Assembly: GCA_902798385.1 (NCBI GenBank)
Contig: CADBWK010000013.1
Span: forward strand, 1-46,431
DNA length: 46,431 nt
Source: an uncultured Bacteroidales bacterium
GTDB lineage: Bacteria > Bacteroidota > Bacteroidia > Bacteroidales > Paludibacteraceae
Direction: 5' to 3'
Both the position numbers and the translations under genes were made by a program. Of this stretch, positions 18,820 to 26,864 are shown piece after piece. The notes beneath the pieces were generated by a model that saw only the letters and a list, made by a program, of their open reading frames with translations, had not been told where the DNA came from and did not search any database. Within the stretch, counting starts at the first letter, position 1. Each line of letters begins with the position of its first letter.

Positions 18820-20838
18820 ATGAAAAAACTAATTTTTACGCTGGCAGCGTTTGCGCTTATGACAACAGCTTGCACTACTAAACAACAAACAACCGGTATC
18901 GACTTGGCGAACTTGGACACCACCGCCATTCCTCAGAATGACTTCTATCAATTCGCATGCGGCGGTTGGATGGCGAACAACCCCTTAACCCCGGAATACA
19001 GCCGTTTCGGTTCGTTCGACAAACTCGGTCTCAATAACCTTGAGCAGGTGAACGGCCTGATTCAGGACATCGCCGCGAAGCACCATATGCAGGGTTCGAT
19101 CGAGCAGAAGATCGGCGATATGTACAACATGGCGATGGATACCGCGCGTCGCGATAAGGAAGGTATTGAACCCGTACAGAAGACCCTCGATGAGATCGAT
19201 GCTATTGAGAGCCGGGACGAGTTGTCCAAGGTGCTCGGCGCCGCCATGGATTTCCAACTCTGGGCGATGTACGTCGATGCGGACGCGATGAACAGTTCGA
19301 TGAACATCCTCAACGAGTACCAAGCCGGTTTCTCCCTCGGCGAGAAAGAGTATTATATAGATGAGGACGAGCACACGCGCGCTATACGCGAGGCGTACGT
19401 GCAATACGTAGAGAAAATGTTTGACCTCTTCGGTTTTGACAATCCTGCCGACCGGGCACAGACCGTGCTGCGTCTGGAGACCCGTTTGGCGAAGGCGGCG
19501 TACAGCAATGTGGAGTTACGTGATCCGCAGTTGAACTACAACAAGATGTCGGTGGCTGAACTGCAAGAGCTCGTGCCGCAGCTCAACTGGAAGACCTATT
19601 TCGCGGCGCTTGGCGTGGAGTTGGACAGTCTCTCTATCGGTCAGATCCCGCATTTACAGGAAGCCGGTCGTATGCTGGACGACGAACCGCTCGAGGATCT
19701 CAAGACCCTCTTCTCCTGGCAGGTGATCGAAGGTGCGGCATCGTACCTGACGACGGAGATATACATGACCTCGTTCGATTTCTACGGACGCGTGCTCTCC
19801 GGTACGGAGGAACCCAAACCGCTGTGGAAACGCGCGGTAGGTATCGTGAACGGTACGCTCGGTGAGGCAGTCGGTCAGATGTATGTAGCCAAGTACTTCC
19901 CCGAGGAGAACAAAGCGCGTATGCTGGCGCTCGTCAAGAACCTGCAGAAGTCACTCGGTATCCGTATCGAGAACCTCGAATGGATGAGTCGCGAGACCAA
20001 AGACAAAGCCCTCGAAAAACTGAATGCGATGACCATCAAGATCGGTTATCCGGACGAATGGCGCGACTACAGTAAGTTGGATATCAACGCTGAGGACACC
20101 TACTATGCCAACCTGCAACGTGCCGCTAAGTTCGAGCAGGACTACAGCCTCAGCTACCTCGGCAAACCGGTGGATAAGAAGAAATGGTACATGACCCCGC
20201 AGACGGTCAACGCGTACTACAACCCCTCGTCCAACGAGATATGCTTCCCCGCCGGAATCCTCCAGTATCCGTTCTTCGACATGCGTGCCGACGATGCGTT
20301 CAACTACGGCGCGATCGGCGTGGTGATCGGTCATGAGATGACCCACGGTTTCGACGATCAGGGTTGTCAGTTCGACAAGGACGGTAACATGCTCAACTGG
20401 TGGACCGAAGAGGATAAGAAAGCTTTCGATCAACGCACCAAAGTGATGGAAGAAGCGTTTAATAAGATCGAAGTAGCTCCCGGTGTACATGCCAACGGTG
20501 CGTTCACGCTGGGCGAGAACATCGCCGACCACGGTGGTCTGCAAGTGTCCTTCCTGGCCTTCACGCTCAATGAAGAGTCGAAGCCCGAAGCAGAGCGTCT
20601 GACCACCCGCGACGGCTTCACGCCGCAGCAGCGTTTCTTCCTGGCATACGCGAATGTATGGGCAGGCAATATCCGTCCGGAGGAGATCCTCCAACGCACG
20701 AAGAGCGATCCTCACTCGCTCGGTCGCTGGCGCGTTAACGGCGCCCTGCCGCAGATCAATGCTTGGTACGAGGCATGGAACGTGACACCGGAGAGTCCGA
20801 TGTACGTGGCGCCCGAAAATCGAGTATCGATTTGGTAA
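18820..20838 (+). CDS. M13 family zinc metallopeptidase (PepO/neprilysin type), lipoprotein
   Basis: About 672 residues from ATG18820, which follows the promoter and starts a lipoprotein signal (MKKLIFTLAAFALMTTAC). The family cleaves small peptides. The N-terminal M13 domain begins DFYQFACGGWM. The catalytic region carries the zinc-binding HExxH in VVIGHEMTHGFDDQG (about residue 500), the third ligand in GENIADHGGL, and ADDAFNYGA before it. The C-terminal ends NRVSIW. The protein probably sits in the periplasm, anchored to a membrane. A strong bidirectional terminator follows. Confidence 0.93.
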   Translation: MKKLIFTLAAFALMTTACTTKQQTTGIDLANLDTTAIPQNDFYQFACGGWMANNPLTPEYSRFGSFDKLGLNNLEQVNGLIQDIAAKHHMQGSIEQKIGDMYNMAMDTARRDKEGIEPVQKTLDEIDAIESRDELSKVLGAAMDFQLWAMYVDADAMNSSMNILNEYQAGFSLGEKEYYIDEDEHTRAIREAYVQYVEKMFDLFGFDNPADRAQTVLRLETRLAKAAYSNVELRDPQLNYNKMSVAELQELVPQLNWKTYFAALGVELDSLSIGQIPHLQEAGRMLDDEPLEDLKTLFSWQVIEGAASYLTTEIYMTSFDFYGRVLSGTEEPKPLWKRAVGIVNGTLGEAVGQMYVAKYFPEENKARMLALVKNLQKSLGIRIENLEWMSRETKDKALEKLNAMTIKIGYPDEWRDYSKLDINAEDTYYANLQRAAKFEQDYSLSYLGKPVDKKKWYMTPQTVNAYYNPSSNEICFPAGILQYPFFDMRADDAFNYGAIGVVIGHEMTHGFDDQGCQFDKDGNMLNWWTEEDKKAFDQRTKVMEEAFNKIEVAPGVHANGAFTLGENIADHGGLQVSFLAFTLNEESKPEAERLTTRDGFTPQQRFFLAYANVWAGNIRPEEILQRTKSDPHSLGRWRVNGALPQINAWYEAWNVTPESPMYVAPENRVSIW

Positions 20839-20840
20839 AA

Positions 20841-20870
20841 AGAAAAGCCCGCGGCGCGGGCTTTCTTTTT
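20841..20870. terminator. Bidirectional intrinsic terminator
   Basis: AAAGCCCGC (20844-20852) pairs with GCGGGCTTT (20856-20864), flanked by A-run and T-run. It serves both the M13 peptidase gene and the leftward HIT-greA unit. Confidence 0.85.
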
Positions 20871-21277
20871 TACAATTTCTCAATCGCTTCTGCAATCGAG
20901 TTGGCGATGAATGCCATCTCTTCGGCAGGCAAGCTCAGTTTGGGATTCGTGAAGAGCATGTCTTTCTCGTGGTTCATCGGCACGAGGTGGATATGCACGT
21001 GGTTCACTTCCATGCCCAGCACCGCTACACCCACGCGTTTGCAACCCGTAGCGGCTTTGATACCCTGCGCTACTTTCTTGGCGAAAGTGATGAGCCCTTG
21101 CAGTTGCTCGTCCGTGAGATCGAAGATATAATCTGCCTCCGGCTCTGCCAACTTAGGGATCACGAGGGTATGACCCTTCACGAGCGGGTTGATGTCGAGG
21201 AAAGCATAGTGCTTATCGTCCTCGGCTACTTTGTAACTCGGGATCTCTCCCTTGATGATGCGTGTAAAGAGTGTCAT
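20870..21277 (-). CDS. HIT family nucleotide-binding protein
   Basis: 135 residues. The histidine triad is complete (HVHIHLVP, about residues 98-105), and IIKGEIPSYKV and DINPLVKGHTLVIPK are the usual N-terminal blocks. Proteins of this type hydrolyse purine nucleoside phosphoramidates or adenylates in the cytoplasm. Its start overlaps the greA stop by 4 bp, so it is translated from the greA message, as often seen in Bacteroidota. Confidence 0.92.
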   Translation of the reverse strand: MTLFTRIIKGEIPSYKVAEDDKHYAFLDINPLVKGHTLVIPKLAEPEADYIFDLTDEQLQGLITFAKKVAQGIKAATGCKRVGVAVLGMEVNHVHIHLVPMNHEKDMLFTNPKLSLPAEEMAFIANSIAEAIEKL

Positions 21278-21741
21278 AACGAGATCTCCAATACTTCCAT
21301 TTCCAATGTACCGGCGGGCACCTGAATCTGTGCTTTCTCGCCTACTTTCTTGCCCATCAGGCCTTTTGCGATCGGGGTGGTGACAGAGATCTTACCCTCT
21401 GCGAGGTTCGCTTCGCCTTCGGTAACGAGATGGAAGAGTTTCTCCATTCCGTTTGCCATGCGTACGCGCACTTTGGTCAGGATCTGCACCTCATCGGTCT
21501 TGATATCCGATGCGTCCAACACGCGGGCTTCTGCCAGACGTGCTTTCAGCACGGCTATCTTCGTTTCCAAAGCACCCTGTGCCTCTTTTGCGGCGTCATA
21601 CTCCGCGTTCTCACTCAAATCGCCTTTCTCACGTGCCTCAGCAATCGCGGCAATGATACGTGGGCGCTCAACAGCCTCTAACTGCTGAATCTCCTCTTTC
21701 AATTTTTTCAGACCTTCTTCGGTCATGTACGTTACTGCCAT
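21274..21741 (-). CDS. greA: Transcription elongation factor GreA
   Basis: 155 residues. It rescues backtracked RNA polymerase by stimulating transcript cleavage. The N-terminal coiled coil has the acidic tip GDLSENAEYDAAKEAQ (Asp and Glu at about residues 41 and 44). The C-terminal FKBP-like domain has EGKISVTTPIAKGLMGKKVG. A short ORF and a leader with hairpins lie upstream; the HIT gene overlaps downstream. Confidence 0.95.
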   Translation of the reverse strand: MAVTYMTEEGLKKLKEEIQQLEAVERPRIIAAIAEAREKGDLSENAEYDAAKEAQGALETKIAVLKARLAEARVLDASDIKTDEVQILTKVRVRMANGMEKLFHLVTEGEANLAEGKISVTTPIAKGLMGKKVGEKAQIQVPAGTLEMEVLEISL

Positions 21742-21754
21742 TCTATCTATAGTT

Positions 21755-21859
21755 TTAATATTTTCGATTCAAAATCTCGCTGGCGATAACCGCCTTGCGC
21801 ATCTCGTCCGCATCCGTCAAGTCCGGAATGAGGGAGGTATTTTTCGTTTCGTCTGCCAT
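21755..21859 (-). CDS. 34-residue small protein upstream of greA
   Basis: ATG21859 opens a frame reading MADETKNTSLIPDLTDADEM, continuing to EILNRKY and a stop at 21755, 13 bp before greA. It is acidic at the start and basic at the end, with no membrane segment. The sequence looks like a real short protein and not noise: balanced composition, sensible start, tight spacing to greA. I do not recognise a family. A terminator-like hairpin ends 2 bp upstream of the start codon, so expression may depend on readthrough. Confidence 0.6.
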   Translation of the reverse strand: MADETKNTSLIPDLTDADEMRKAVIASEILNRKY

Positions 21860-21861
21860 AT

Positions 21862-21890
21862 AAAAAATAAGGCGCAGCGCCTCGTTTTTT
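21862..21890. terminator. Terminator-like hairpin in the greA leader
   Basis: AGGCG (21870-21874), loop CAG, CGCCT (21878-21882), flanked by six A (21862-21867) and six T (21885-21890). The A and T runs can extend the stem. It works in either direction and lies between the promoter and the 34-codon ORF. Confidence 0.75.
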
Positions 21891-21900
21891 CTCTTTCGGT

Positions 21901-21939
21901 TTAAAAACGAAAGGAAACTTCACAGCCTCCTTTCGCCAT
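21901..21939 (-). CDS. 12-codon leader ORF (MAKGGCEVSFRF)
   Basis: ATG at 21939 and TAA at 21903-21901 frame twelve codons inside the greA leader. The ORF is wrapped in an 8-bp hairpin. A leader peptide is plausible, but twelve codons can occur by chance; the support is its position between promoter and terminator. Confidence 0.4.
   Translation of the reverse strand: MAKGGCEVSFRF
21908..21935. terminator. First hairpin of the greA leader
   Basis: CGAAAGGA (21908-21915) pairs perfectly with TCCTTTCG (21928-21935). On the minus strand it is followed by five T, so it resembles an intrinsic terminator overlapping the leader ORF. Confidence 0.6.
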
Positions 21940-21978
21940 TAAACCTAAACCTTAACTATGAAAATTTTATTTTCGTTG

Positions 21979-22010
21979 CAAAAGTACTGCTTTTATTTGA
22001 AATGAGCAAA
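21979..22010 (-). promoter_or_regulatory. Promoter of the greA transcript
   Basis: On the minus strand, TTTG (22010-22007), 20 bp, then TACTTTTG (21986-21979). The predicted start is near 21972, giving a leader of about 230 nt before greA. Confidence 0.8.
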
Positions 22011-22054
22011 TATTTTGGCAAAAAAATGCTATTTTTCTTCGTTTTTACACCAAA

Positions 22055-23392
22055 TTACACGATTTCACCCCGTAAAGTGGCAGCCGTGGCATCGAGAATG
22101 CGAATATTGACTATATCTCCGATCTTCTGGTCCGTTCGCGGGAAAACCACCGTCTTGTATTGCTCCGTACGACCGAACATATCGTCATGGCTACGTTTGG
22201 AGAATCCTTCTACGAGCACCTCGACGGTCTTGCCGATCTCCCGTTGGTTGGACTCGAGCGATAGTTGGGTCTGGAGCGCAATGATCTCATTGAGTCTCCG
22301 CACTTTCTCTTCCTCGCTGATGTTGTCCGGAAGATGCTTATGCGCATAGGTGCCCGGACGCTCGGAGTACTTGAACATAAACGCAGAGTCAAAGCCCACC
22401 TCGCGCATGAGGCTCAGGGTCTGCGCATGATCCTCGAGCGTCTCATCATGGAAACCGCAGAAGATATCCGTACTAATCGCCGCCGTCGGTAAGATGCGAC
22501 GGATCGCCGCGATACGATCGAGGTACCACTCACGCGTATACTTACGGTTCATCAGTTTGAGGATGTGGTTCGAGCCGGACTGCACAGCCAGATGAATGAA
22601 CTTACAGAGGTTCTTATGCCGACTGATGGCCTCGAGCGTCTTATCGCTCATATCCTTCGGATGGCTCGTGGTGAAACGAATACGCATATCGGGTACGGCA
22701 TCCGCTACGATCTCGAGTAAGTCCGCAAAATCCACCACCGTACCATCTTCGCGCACGAACTTATAGGAATTCACGTTCTGTCCGAGGAGCGTCACTTCCT
22801 TGTACCCCTTGGCTTGCAGGTCTTTGACCTCATTGAGGATGGACTCCACGTCCCTGCTCCGCTCGCGACCGCGGGTGTATGGCACCACGCAATAGGAGCA
22901 GAAGTTATTGCATCCGCGCATGATGGACACGAAGCCGCTGATGGAGCGCCCGATACGCGCGGGGATGATCTGGCGATAGGTCTCCGTCGTACTGAGTTCC
23001 ACATTCATCGCCTTATGTCCCTGCTCGCATTGCGCCAAGAGGTTCGGGATATCAAGATAGGCATCGGGACCTGCCACGAAGTCCACACCAAAATCATCGA
23101 TCAGTTCCTGCCCCATACGTTCCGCCATACAACCGATGACGCCAATAATTGGCGATTTGTGATTGGCGATTTGTGATTTGTGATTTTTGATGTGCGCCTT
23201 CAGTTCGCGGAGACGGGCACCGACTTTCTGCTCGGCGTTATCGCGGATGGAGCAAGTGTTAATCAGGATGATATCGGCATCCTCCCACTGCTCGGTGAGT
23301 TGGGCATCGGTTGTCTCCATGATCGCCGCCACCACCTCACTATCCGCCACATTCATCTGGCATCCGTATGTCTCAATATAGAATTTTTTCAT
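22055..23392 (-). CDS. miaB: tRNA-2-methylthio-N6-dimethylallyladenosine synthase (MiaB)
   Basis: Radical SAM methylthiotransferase that modifies A37 of tRNAs reading UNN codons. The N-terminal UPF0004 domain has three cysteines for one Fe-S cluster (YGCQMN, NTCSIRD, IGCMAERM). The radical SAM motif C-x3-C-x2-C is in GCNNFCSYCVVPYTRGRERS (about residue 160). A TRAM domain ends the protein. A heptamer tract (23153-23190) encodes IKNHKSQIANHKSP in the linker before IIGVIGCMAERM. It is transcribed divergently from tRNA-Pro. Confidence 0.95.
   Translation of the reverse strand: MKKFYIETYGCQMNVADSEVVAAIMETTDAQLTEQWEDADIILINTCSIRDNAEQKVGARLRELKAHIKNHKSQIANHKSPIIGVIGCMAERMGQELIDDFGVDFVAGPDAYLDIPNLLAQCEQGHKAMNVELSTTETYRQIIPARIGRSISGFVSIMRGCNNFCSYCVVPYTRGRERSRDVESILNEVKDLQAKGYKEVTLLGQNVNSYKFVREDGTVVDFADLLEIVADAVPDMRIRFTTSHPKDMSDKTLEAISRHKNLCKFIHLAVQSGSNHILKLMNRKYTREWYLDRIAAIRRILPTAAISTDIFCGFHDETLEDHAQTLSLMREVGFDSAFMFKYSERPGTYAHKHLPDNISEEEKVRRLNEIIALQTQLSLESNQREIGKTVEVLVEGFSKRSHDDMFGRTEQYKTVVFPRTDQKIGDIVNIRILDATAATLRGEIV
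23153..23190. repeat. Heptamer tandem repeat inside miaB
   Basis: GATTTGT, GATTGGC, GATTTGT, GATTTGT, GATTTTT, GATGTGC. In frame; encodes the NHKSQIANHKS linker. Confidence 0.85.
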
Positions 23393-23407
23393 TATTTTGC
23401 ATTAAAA

Positions 23408-23439
23408 TTTGCACAATTCAAAAAAATGTAGTACCTTTG
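23408..23439 (+). promoter_or_regulatory. Promoter of tRNA-Pro
   Basis: TTTG (23408-23411), 20 bp, then TACCTTTG (23432-23439). The mature tRNA begins at 23467. Confidence 0.8.
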
Positions 23440-23466
23440 CACCCGCTTTTGAAAAATCGAAAGCGA

Positions 23467-23540
23467 CGGGAAGTGGCGCAGCCCGGTAGCGCAACGGTCT
23501 GGGGGACCGGAGGTCGCGTGTTCGAATCACGTCTTCCCGA
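23467..23540 (+). tRNA. tRNA-Pro (anticodon GGG)
   Basis: A complete cloverleaf: acceptor CGGGAAG/CTTCCCG, D stem GCGC/GCGC, anticodon loop CTGGGGG with GGG at the centre, T arm GCGTG-TTCGAAT-CACGT. The first anticodon-stem pair is A-G, a mild mismatch. The discriminator is A and CCA is not encoded, so the cca product is needed. Reads CCC and CCU codons. Its last base lies one base from the stop of the convergent porW. Confidence 0.95.
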
Positions 23541-23541
23541 C

Positions 23542-26166
23542 TTATTTCAATAGAGGCAGGTTAACTTCGGTTACTGCCTTTATTTGTATCTGTTGCAGGA
23601 TCGTTTGCATCTCGGCGTTCTTCTGCGCCATACCAACCCACCATTCTGCTTCATCCAGATCGGCAAAGCCGCTGATACGCAGCGCGCATCCTTCACCCCA
23701 TACGGGTAGTTTCTGCAGATCGAAATCGCGGATAAGGAACTGACTGAAGTTGAACAACGCCACTTCGTACAGCAGTTCATTGAGTGCCTCTTCGTTCGCC
23801 GTCGGCATGATGAGCAATACCACAGACGGCTGTTTACGGTCTTCCGACCATACCTGCGTGGAGTCAGAAGCCTCAGCTTCTTCGGTCTTATCAGACTGGT
23901 TACGCAGTTCCGCCAGATCGCCGGTAGTACCGCCTTTCTGGCTCTCCATTCCCTGTCCCATCATCGCGAGCATGTCCTTGGCCATCGAACCCAACTCCGT
24001 CTCGCCATAACCGGCTACGAGTTCTTGCAGGGCAGTGATAAACGCCGGTTGTCCTTCCGTACGTGCGACGGCTACGGCATTCAAGAAGAGGAATCGAGGC
24101 GCAAGACGCCATCTGTCATTGGTCATTGGTGATTTGACATTAGCTACATTCGTCTTGACCGTTGCATACTCGCCTTTGGTATAGGCGGTGTACGTCGCGA
24201 GATAGAGCGAGTCCTGTTCGTCCAGGAGCTTACGCATACGGGCGATATAAGCCGTATCATTGCGCAAGGCGCGCAACCGTTCGTCCTCGAAGATGTCGTC
24301 CAGACTCGGATGACCGGCGAAACGCTCCACTAACTCACGCAGCGTCTCTTGCGCCAGTTCTTCGTCTTGCAGTTTGTCGCGGTAGATATAATAGAGCGCA
24401 ATCATGCCCTCGCGCCAGAGACTGTCGCTAAGCAGATAGTCCTGTTCGGTGCGCGGGATCTGCTGGAGGTAATAAGCCGGATCATGCGGATCGGTAGAAA
24501 GCGGAATCCGCTCTTGTCCGATCGAGTCGGTTCGTAAGGAATCGCCTCCGAGACTGTCGGGGAATGCCTCATTCTCATCATTGAGCGCAGCGCCGATTTC
24601 ATCATTGACCACGACTTGCTTATTCTGCCGGCGCCAGTTATCCTCGAGCGGACGGTTACCCCAACGGCGCCGCCATTCCTGTTGACCTTGCTTGATGAGT
24701 TGCGGGTTATAGAAGTACCACTCGCCTTTCTGCATGTTACCCGCGCCTAACATATTCGCCGTATTGACGCTTCTCAGACCATCATCGCCTCGCGCGAGCT
24801 CGAGTGCTTCCTCAGCTTGCCGGGTGGAGTCTTGTTTCTCCGCCTCGATGAGATCAGCAATGATCTGATCGACGATAGCGCGTTGCTCCTCTTCGGTCAT
24901 ATGACCGAGTCGCTGGAGTGAGTCTTGCAGTTGTACCTGGGTATAGGCGACAATCAGTTCGTCCAGTACCTCGGAGCGTTTCTGCACGCGTGCATAGTCG
25001 GGGTTCTCTGCCGTGAGGATCGTCACCGCCTCGCGGTAACAAGGCTGCGCCTGCGGGTACGCGCGTTGCTCAAAATAGATATCTCCTGCGCGCACGAGGA
25101 TAGCCGCCTTGGCCGTACCGGCCTGGGTCGATTCTGCGATTGCTTTCTCGTACATCTCCAACGCCTTGACCGTATCGCGTGCCGCGAGGTATATATTACC
25201 CATCGCGCCGTAGATCTGATCCAGACGATCTTTGTATTTGGACTGCTTGGTCATCGTGCGCAGTTTGCGAATGGATTTCTTGCCGCCGAGTTCCGCCATG
25301 CGGATACGCGCATTAAAATCCATCTCATTGACCGGCGCCATACGGATGACCTGCTTATAGGCATGGATAGCCTCTTCGGGTTGGTTCTCTTTCTCGTAGA
25401 GTTGCCCGAGCACGTAAGCAAAACGCGGACGATAGATCTTGCGTTTCTCGTACGGCATGGCTATCTTCACAAAGGGAAGGGCATCGTGATAGTGCTCGCC
25501 ATGCAGGAGTACATCGGCTTTGACAGCGGAATAAAGTTTCGCATGCTTGCGGCTGAGTGCATCGATCTGCACGCGGTGCATCATGTCTTCCGCTTCATAC
25601 TGCCAGCCCATCTCGGCGTATGCACGTGCAATCCAGAGCTGGCATTGCGCGATCATGTCGGGATCGTTCTGGTAGTGGTTGATGATATAATTGAAAGTAC
25701 TGACGGCGCCAAGGAAATCACCTTTATGGAACTCTGCCTGCCCGAGGCGGAGCCATGCGAGGTGCATGTTCTTATTGAACTCCTCCGATTGGAGCCACAG
25801 TTTATATTTGGGATCGTTCGCCTTTTTCGGGTCACGTTTCGGTTTCGCTTTGATAGAGTGCAGTTTGATGCACTTACGGCATTTGTCGATGGTCTTATCC
25901 ATCTGGGAAGTAGCCGCCTGTGCCGCCGTATGATTGGACACAGGATAGAGATAGAGGACGCGTGAGTAGTCGTCCGTGTTGGCATCGCGGATGGCCTTCA
26001 GACCTTCGTCGTACGCGATATTGCCGTTATAGAGAATATTGTATTTGACTTTCGTCTGATGGAACGATCGCGTCGCCCAGGTGTTCTTCTGGGTAGAACA
26101 TGAGGAAAGGATCATCAGTAAGATGATGATAGATGATAGATGATAGATGATATATGATCTTTTCAT
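23542..26166 (-). CDS. porW: T9SS periplasmic lipoprotein PorW/SprE
   Basis: 874-residue TPR lipoprotein needed in known species for type IX secretion, and in gliding relatives for motility. Lipobox ILSSC ends the signal peptide. The mature start CSTQKNTWATRSFHQTKVKYNILYNGNIAYDEG matches the SprE/PorW N-terminus as I know it. TPR-like helices follow at about 120-400 (AWLRLGQAEFHKGDF, ARAYAEMGWQYEAEDM, AYKQVIRMAP, ALEMYEKAIAES, ILVRAGDIYFEQRAYPQA), then charged and low-complexity regions. The signal peptide is encoded by a heptamer repeat (26122-26158), and another tract lies at 24115-24142. Overlaps tsaB as ATGA, so it is the last gene of a surface-protein operon. Confidence 0.85.
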   Translation of the reverse strand: MKRSYIIYHLSSIIILLMILSSCSTQKNTWATRSFHQTKVKYNILYNGNIAYDEGLKAIRDANTDDYSRVLYLYPVSNHTAAQAATSQMDKTIDKCRKCIKLHSIKAKPKRDPKKANDPKYKLWLQSEEFNKNMHLAWLRLGQAEFHKGDFLGAVSTFNYIINHYQNDPDMIAQCQLWIARAYAEMGWQYEAEDMMHRVQIDALSRKHAKLYSAVKADVLLHGEHYHDALPFVKIAMPYEKRKIYRPRFAYVLGQLYEKENQPEEAIHAYKQVIRMAPVNEMDFNARIRMAELGGKKSIRKLRTMTKQSKYKDRLDQIYGAMGNIYLAARDTVKALEMYEKAIAESTQAGTAKAAILVRAGDIYFEQRAYPQAQPCYREAVTILTAENPDYARVQKRSEVLDELIVAYTQVQLQDSLQRLGHMTEEEQRAIVDQIIADLIEAEKQDSTRQAEEALELARGDDGLRSVNTANMLGAGNMQKGEWYFYNPQLIKQGQQEWRRRWGNRPLEDNWRRQNKQVVVNDEIGAALNDENEAFPDSLGGDSLRTDSIGQERIPLSTDPHDPAYYLQQIPRTEQDYLLSDSLWREGMIALYYIYRDKLQDEELAQETLRELVERFAGHPSLDDIFEDERLRALRNDTAYIARMRKLLDEQDSLYLATYTAYTKGEYATVKTNVANVKSPMTNDRWRLAPRFLFLNAVAVARTEGQPAFITALQELVAGYGETELGSMAKDMLAMMGQGMESQKGGTTGDLAELRNQSDKTEEAEASDSTQVWSEDRKQPSVVLLIMPTANEEALNELLYEVALFNFSQFLIRDFDLQKLPVWGEGCALRISGFADLDEAEWWVGMAQKNAEMQTILQQIQIKAVTEVNLPLLK
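24115..24142. repeat. Heptamer tandem repeat inside porW
   Basis: GTCATTG, GTCATTG, GTGATTT, GACATTA. It encodes NVKSPMTND. The same family as 26391-26430 and 37251-37286. Confidence 0.75.
26122..26158. repeat. Heptamer tandem repeat coding for the PorW signal peptide
   Basis: Four to five copies of GATGATA and a variant. On the minus strand this gives SYIIYHLSSIII, the hydrophobic core of the signal peptide. Confidence 0.85.
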
Positions 26167-26861
26167 TTCAATCCTTTCACGTGACTTTGGGCGGCGATGA
26201 ATTCCTTCAAATAGAAGGGTTCGTAATAGGCCAGATCAATCGATTTTTGATTTTCGATTTTTGATTTTTGATTTTCGGCCAATACGCCAACAAACCGTGC
26301 TTCGGGTACGATGTTCGGCACCAAGTGCCAGTTGGGTTTGGTGAAGACCTTAGAGCATTTCTCTGCGCCGTCACCAAAATAGTAAACCGATTGGTCATTG
26401 GTCATTGGTAATTGGTCATTGATCAATGATTCTTCGTTCTCGACTACTACCGCCTTTGTCTCGCCATCAATCATCGTATATACCTCCATGCGACGGGCGT
26501 CGATCATGGGGATAAGAACGATTTTCGATTCTCGATTCTCGATTTTGGATTTGGCTGCTTCGCAGAGTATCTCCAATGTCGGAATGGGGATCAGGGGTAC
26601 GTTGAGACCGTAGCAGAGGCCTTTCGCGGTTGAGGCTCCTATACGGAGACCGGTATAACTGCCGGGACCCTCGGAGAGGGCAACGGCATCGATAGTCAGA
26701 TCCTGCTCGCGCGCAAGACGGAGCAGTTCGTCAATATACAAAGGCAGCAACCGTGCATGGTTGCTTCCTTCGTAGTTGATACACTGTTTGATCAGCGCGC
26801 CATCCTTGCAGATGGCGGCTGAACAAACCGATGTACTAGTTTCGATACATAGTATCGTCAT
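26163..26861 (-). CDS. tsaB: tRNA threonylcarbamoyladenosine biosynthesis protein TsaB
   Basis: Partner of TsaD and TsaE in making t6A37 in ANN-decoding tRNAs. 232 residues, with the ASKHA-type start ILCIETSTSVCSAAI, SEGPGSYTGLRIGASTAKGL and PMIDARRMEVYT. Three separate heptamer tracts interrupt it: KSKIENRESKI before the IDARRMEVY block, LINDQLPMTNDQ in the middle, and ENQKSKIENQKS before the C-terminal YYEPFYLKEF. All are in frame and fall between conserved blocks, adding roughly 30 residues. Stop overlaps the porW start (ATGA); it begins 3 bp after the outer-membrane protein gene. Confidence 0.92.
   Translation of the reverse strand: MTILCIETSTSVCSAAICKDGALIKQCINYEGSNHARLLPLYIDELLRLAREQDLTIDAVALSEGPGSYTGLRIGASTAKGLCYGLNVPLIPIPTLEILCEAAKSKIENRESKIVLIPMIDARRMEVYTMIDGETKAVVVENEESLINDQLPMTNDQSVYYFGDGAEKCSKVFTKPNWHLVPNIVPEARFVGVLAENQKSKIENQKSIDLAYYEPFYLKEFIAAQSHVKGLK
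26242..26276. repeat. Heptamer tandem repeat inside tsaB (third tract)
   Basis: GATTTTT, GATTTTC, GATTTTT, GATTTTT, GATTTTC: 35 bp, encoding ENQKSKIENQKS. Confidence 0.85.
26391..26430. repeat. Heptamer tandem repeat inside tsaB (second tract)
   Basis: TTGGTCA, TTGGTCA, TTGGTAA, TTGGTCA, TTGATCA, encoding INDQLPMTNDQ. TTGGTCA is also the unit of a known cyanobacterial STRR, as I remember it. Confidence 0.85.
26520..26554. repeat. Heptamer tandem repeat inside tsaB (first tract)
   Basis: GATTTTC, GATTCTC, GATTCTC, GATTTTG, GATTTGG: 35 bp, encoding KSKIENRESK. Confidence 0.85.
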
Positions 26862-26864
26862 GCT

